From Flavobacterium yafengii (lineage in GTDB: Bacteria > Bacteroidota > Bacteroidia > Flavobacteriales > Flavobacteriaceae): 32,644 nt of DNA. The notes under the pieces are model-generated. The model was not told the DNA's origin and ran no database searches. It worked only from the letters and a program-made list of their open reading frames with translations. Positions 32,201-32,644 of the stretch are shown here, one piece after another. Made by a program: the position numbers and the translations under genes. Where the stretch lies: the NCBI RefSeq assembly GCF_030010375.1, contig NZ_JASCRY010000007.1, positions 1 to 32,644 of the forward strand, read 5' to 3'. The stretch's first letter is position 1. Every line of letters begins with the position of its first letter.

Positions 32201-32644
32201 TAAAATATATAGGGGAGTTCTAACAGGCTACAATGAGGCTTTTATCATTGACGGAAAAAAACGAGATGAGCTAATCAAAGAAGATCCAAAAAGTGTCGAG
32301 ATTATTAGACCGATTTTACGCGGCAGGGATATTAAAAGATATTCATATGAATTTGCTGATTTGTGGTTAATTAATACTCATAATGGCATCAAAGAAAAAG
32401 GTATAAAACCTATAGATATTGATAATTATCCAATTATTAAAAAACATTTAGACAAGTTTTATCCTCAATTGGAAAAACGCACTGATAAAGGGGATTCTCC
32501 ATATAATTTGAGAAACTGTGCTTATATGGAGGATTTTTCTAAACAGAAAATAATCTATCCAAACATGACAAAGTTTTTACCATTTCACTTGGACAACGAA
32601 GGATTTATACAAAATGATAAATCGTTTATGATTACTGGAGAAAA
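29202..32644 (+). CDS. Type IIG restriction-modification enzyme, partial (3' end missing)
   Basis: An open frame of 1147 codons from the ATG at 29202 that runs off the window. It is a single-chain enzyme that would both cut and methylate DNA. The N-terminal part has a PD-(D/E)xK-type nuclease motif: NDLVI with VGVIIEAKSP, placing E93 and K95. The adenine methyltransferase follows: motif I DPAVGSGHFLV at about 549-559 and motif IV NPPY at 834-837. After it comes a TaqI-like target-recognition segment (RPILRGRDIKRY from R1036). The order nuclease, methylase, specificity matches Eco57I-like type IIG. A frame extension back to 29019 lacks an ATG. The start is preceded by a tetranucleotide tract. 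It serves as defence or as a maintenance gene for the element. The recognition site cannot be predicted, and completeness of the C-terminus is unknown. Confidence 0.9.
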   Translation, partial: MNTILLEPRKALNKAFLKIKPNRTHIESFKTNLIQILDSINEKESEEFHKNLVIDFLKKTYYDPNYSVNTKGRNDLVIHNGKDAKTNVGVIIEAKSPINKTEMITVGNLNGKALQELVLYYMRERITHKNTELKHIVVTNIHEWFVFDAQLFNKLFAENKSFTKQFVDFEEGRLSGKTTDYFYKEIAKPFIESVQNTIEFAHFDIRKYDKPLRNVDKEDDKLLVALFKLLSPEHLLKLSFANDSNSLDKNFYSELLHIIGLTEVKEGGKKLIERHKQGKRNSGSLLENAIEQLDSLDKISRLQSPKQYGDTNEERLFTVALELTITWVNRILFLKLLEAQLITYHKGDKSYSFLNSHLIKDYDNLNSLFFQVLAKKTEDRNERVFNDFAKVPYLNSSLFEPTDLEHETLFISQLEDNNTLPLLPATVIKDNQGKKNTGTKKALDYFFSFLDAYDFASEGSEDIQEDNKTLINASVLGLIFEKINGYKDGSFFTPSFITMYMCKETIRRAVVQKFNETKNWDCNDFDSLYDKIEDRKEANDIINSLKICDPAVGSGHFLVSALNEIIAIKNDLRVLQDHNGNRLKEYHFEVVNDELIVTDEDAIPFSYNPKNKESQRIQETLFHEKQNIIENCLFGVDINQNSVKICRLRLWIELLKNAYYRPNTNELETLPNIDINIKCGNSLMSRFALDADLKEALKKSKLSIDEYKNAVNTYRNADSKEQKREMEVLIGEIKTNFRSEINANDPKLIKLYKLKGEHLVLTSQTGLFELSKKEETERNKKVKAVTEEIKKLDTDIEEIKSNKIYENAFEWRFEFPDVLNDGGDFVGFDVIIGNPPYVQLQKMGQDSVSLEKMNFETYARTGDIYSLFYELGFNILCKNGLLTFITSNKWMRAAYGESLRNYFVEKTNPILLIDFGGVQVFDSATVDTNIFMGTKAKYEEKTNACLLNKDFRSDLLEDFIKNNSTPTHFKSNSWVVSSSIEKRIKEKIEKIGTPLKDWDIKIYRGVLTGYNEAFIIDGKKRDELIKEDPKSVEIIRPILRGRDIKRYSYEFADLWLINTHNGIKEKGIKPIDIDNYPIIKKHLDKFYPQLEKRTDKGDSPYNLRNCAYMEDFSKQKIIYPNMTKFLPFHLDNEGFIQNDKSFMITGE

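Noticed and set aside
29202..32644. BREX PglX methyltransferase
   Set aside because: An N-terminal nuclease motif (E93-A-K95) precedes the methylase and no other BREX genes are nearby, so type IIG fits better.

Overview
The window reads as part of the chromosome of a Flavobacterium or close relative (Bacteroidota, Flavobacteriia). The DNA is AT-rich. Several promoters show the Bacteroidota -7 element TAnnTTTG and ribosome binding sites are weak. The core genes include gldF and gldG of the gliding motility machinery, and proteins such as the DUF4294 protein and the membrane-anchored MutS-like ATPase are typical of this phylum.

Region 1-20883 is ordinary chromosome. In order it carries: a long non-coding stretch with palindromes and an extragenic repeat (1-627); a DUF4294 exported protein; an M42 aminopeptidase; a DUF1801 protein between two almost identical terminators; purC; an exported S9 (DPP IV-like) peptidase; a HAD hydrolase; a flavohemoprotein plus NsrR-like Rrf2 regulator with a perfect palindromic operator; phoH; a SAM hydroxide adenosyltransferase; a small ABM-fold monooxygenase; gldFG; dnaN; a MutS-like ATPase with membrane segments; two tandem universal stress proteins; and mnmE.

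Region 20884 to the right edge looks like an integrative mobilizable element. A tyrosine recombinase starts 150 bp after the mnmE stop codon, which suggests insertion at the conserved 3' end of mnmE (the FCIGK codons), the site also used by the unrelated Salmonella island SGI1. The mobility module follows on one strand: integrase, an unrecognised 343-residue protein, an excisionase-like HTH protein, a DUF3987 helicase/primase, an iteron array with a hairpin (candidate origin), a DUF6371-type zinc-finger/Toprim primase, a hairpin region (candidate oriT), and BfmA/BtgA and BtgB/DUF5712 mobilization proteins. No type IV secretion genes are seen, so transfer would need a helper.

Cargo follows: a HigA-type antitoxin domain without a visible toxin, fused to an unrelated N-terminus and bracketed by a 19-bp direct repeat; two small unknown genes; a TATG tetranucleotide repeat; and a large type IIG restriction-modification gene running off the window. 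The only TAnnTTTG element in front of that gene lies inside the tetranucleotide tract, so copy-number change in the tract could switch its promoter. This, the iteron array and the antitoxin insertion are the most unusual observations. The right end of the element (attR) is not in the window.
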